From Chlamydiota bacterium (lineage in GTDB: Bacteria > Chlamydiota > Chlamydiia > Chlamydiales > Rhabdochlamydiaceae), in the NCBI GenBank assembly GCA_023269365.1, contig JAHFTN010000086.1, positions 1 to 7,152 of the forward strand: a stretch of DNA of 7,152 nt, read 5' to 3'. The notes under the pieces were generated by a model. It saw nothing but the letters and a program-made list of their open reading frames with translations, had not been told where the DNA came from and ran no database searches. This document shows positions 5,891-7,152 of this stretch, one piece after another (within the stretch, counting starts at the first letter, position 1; every line of letters starts with the position of its first letter). The translations under genes were made by a program, and so were the position numbers.

Positions 5891-6987
5891 AGTTAGGCAT
5901 GATTTGGGAGCGCTACCTATTTAAAGAAACATTTAAGATGTTCACCCTCTGTTTAGGGTGCTTCTTTTTTCTCTACGCGCTTGTTGACTATTCTTTTCAT
6001 ATGCAAGACTTTATTGTTGGTAAAGAGCTCCAATTCATCCATATCTTAACCTATTATGTCGCCCAATTTGTCAAGCGCTCTGATCTGCTTATCCCTCTAG
6101 CGCTTCTCCTCTCCACCCTCAAAGTGCTCTTTGCAATGAATCTCAAAGGAGAGCTCGTTGCCCTTCAAGCCTCTGGCATCTCTGCTAGGCGACTGCTTCG
6201 CCCTCTGTTTATCTTGGGAGGCTGTTGCACCCTTTTTAACTTGGCAAGCGTCGAATTTTTTCTCCCCTCCAGCTTGAATCGGCTCGACAAATTCCGCAAA
6301 GAGCATTTTAAACACAAACGGGTGCATGACCCAAAAGAGCCGATCCACGTTCTCACCCTCAAAGATAGATCAAAAATCCTCTATCAAGAAGAAGATGCAG
6401 AACATCAACTCTATCGCGATGTGTTCTGGGTTCGCTCTGCAGATGACCTATGGCATATGCACAGTTTATCCACTGACTTGCTTAATAAACCTATGGGATA
6501 TTACGTCGATCACCTACAGAGAAACAAAGAAGGACAGTTTGAAAAAGTGGAGTCGTTTAATCACTACGCATTCACTAAGATCCGTCTAGAAGAGGATTTA
6601 ACAGGCAAAGGATCGATCCCTCTAGAAAATCGCTCTTTACACGAGCTTGCGCGCATGAGCCTACATAAAGAAACACTTACTGCCTATGAACATCCCCAAG
6701 CACAAACCCATCTCTTATTTAAATTGACCATGCCTTTTCTCTCTCTGCTCGTCATCGTAGCGGGGGCCCCTTTCTGCTTCCGCTATAACCGCAACCTCCC
6801 CCTCTTTCTCACCTATGCAGGAGCCCTCTTTGGATTTGTCAGTTTTTTTGCTTTCATGGACGCTGCTGTAATCCTAGGAGAGAACCTCACCCTTTCTCCC
6901 TATATGGCTATCTTAGTCCCCTTTGCCCTCTGCTCGCTTGGATTTGGGATCTACTACCGTAAAACTTTACAAAGGCAATGCACATGA
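5887..6987 (+). CDS. lptG: LPS export ABC transporter permease, LptG-type
   Basis: This second YjgP/YjgQ permease has 366 residues and is the expected partner of LptF. Hydrophobic segments lie near 17-35, 66-84, 104-124, 279-297, 305-327 and 337-356, with a periplasmic domain at about 125-278. ELVALQASGIS (89-99) matches the LptG coupling-helix pattern (E. coli VMQASG), and FKLTMPFLSLLVIVAGAPF (278-296) matches the conserved fourth-helix region. The ATG at 5887-5889 overlaps the lptF stop as ATGA, and GGGGGA (5877-5882) lies 4 bases upstream. An in-frame ATG four codons on (5899) is a possible alternative start. The overlap suggests translational coupling and matched subunit amounts. LptB, LptC and LptA are not encoded in this window. 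Confidence 0.88.
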   Translation: MKLGMIWERYLFKETFKMFTLCLGCFFFLYALVDYSFHMQDFIVGKELQFIHILTYYVAQFVKRSDLLIPLALLLSTLKVLFAMNLKGELVALQASGISARRLLRPLFILGGCCTLFNLASVEFFLPSSLNRLDKFRKEHFKHKRVHDPKEPIHVLTLKDRSKILYQEEDAEHQLYRDVFWVRSADDLWHMHSLSTDLLNKPMGYYVDHLQRNKEGQFEKVESFNHYAFTKIRLEEDLTGKGSIPLENRSLHELARMSLHKETLTAYEHPQAQTHLLFKLTMPFLSLLVIVAGAPFCFRYNRNLPLFLTYAGALFGFVSFFAFMDAAVILGENLTLSPYMAILVPFALCSLGFGIYYRKTLQRQCT

Positions 6988-7152
6988 CGATCCTGACGCT
7001 CACCCCTGAAATCCCCTCATGGAAATGGCGACAGCTCCTCTTTCTTCACGTGATAGGTGCGCTCCTCTTTTGCAGCCTATTTTTGCCTGTGACAAGACCT
7101 TACTGGGAATCTCTAGATGTCGCCTTTTTCAAATGGATTAACTCGAGTTTGA
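6984..7152 (+). CDS. N-terminus of an unidentified membrane protein, possibly PAP2-family phosphatase (C-terminus beyond window edge)
   Basis: The frame opens at ATG 6984-6986, overlapping the lptG stop as ATGA, and is open at the right edge (56 codons seen). AAAGG (6971-6975) lies 8 bases upstream. Another in-frame ATG two codons earlier (6978) sits too close to that site. The protein starts with a polar stretch ending in WKWRQ (13-17), then a hydrophobic segment (18-35), then RPYWESLDVAFFKWINSSL (38-56). A first membrane helix followed by LD-xx-FF-x-WIN is common near the N-terminus of PAP2-type lipid phosphatases. The catalytic motifs (KxxxxxxRP, PSGH, SRxxxxxH) would lie beyond the window, so this is a guess from pattern. 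Tight coupling to lptFG suggests a role in envelope lipid metabolism, such as removing a phosphate from lipid A or from a lipid carrier. Confidence 0.6.
   Translation, partial: MTILTLTPEIPSWKWRQLLFLHVIGALLFCSLFLPVTRPYWESLDVAFFKWINSSL

Overview
The window looks like part of a chromosome from an environmental (Parachlamydia-like) member of the Chlamydiae. The lineage call rests on three things. FtsH is 912 residues with a periplasmic domain of about 340 residues, close to the roughly 913-residue chlamydial FtsH and unlike the roughly 640-residue proteobacterial form. TilS is the short form without a C-terminal extension. The gene group tilS-ftsH next to an lptF-lptG-type permease pair matches the neighbourhood I remember around CT838-CT841 in Chlamydia trachomatis. 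The genus cannot be fixed from the sequence alone.

Layout: positions 1-609 (minus) hold the first 203 codons of a secreted, glycine-rich beta-helix protein that runs off the left edge. Positions 610-840 are non-coding and carry a 98-bp near-perfect palindrome, an A/T-only tract and a candidate promoter. A second perfect 15-bp hairpin lies inside the early codons of the beta-helix gene. Positions 841-3579 (minus) are ftsH, followed leftward-to-rightward by a 160-bp gap with a candidate ftsH promoter, then tilS (3740-4714, minus). A compact divergent promoter region (4715-4792) separates tilS from lptF (4793-5890, plus), lptG (5887-6987, plus) and the first 56 codons of a third membrane protein (6984 to the right edge, plus). 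The last three genes overlap by ATGA junctions and form one operon.

How the genes fit together: lptF and lptG encode the two transmembrane subunits of the ABC exporter that pulls LPS out of the inner membrane; their ATPase LptB is not in this window. The third gene may be a PAP2-type lipid phosphatase, which would fit envelope-lipid work, but only its N-terminus is visible. TilS makes lysidine in the tRNA-Ile(CAU) anticodon, and FtsH is the membrane AAA+ protease; both are housekeeping. The beta-helix protein is probably a surface or autotransporter protein and is the most lineage-variable gene here.

The core genes are ordinary. The parts that deserve a second look are the intergenic palindrome, the hairpin inside the beta-helix gene start, the enlarged FtsH periplasmic domain and the unidentified third gene of the lpt operon. 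I see no tRNA, rRNA, CRISPR array, insertion sequence or phage gene.
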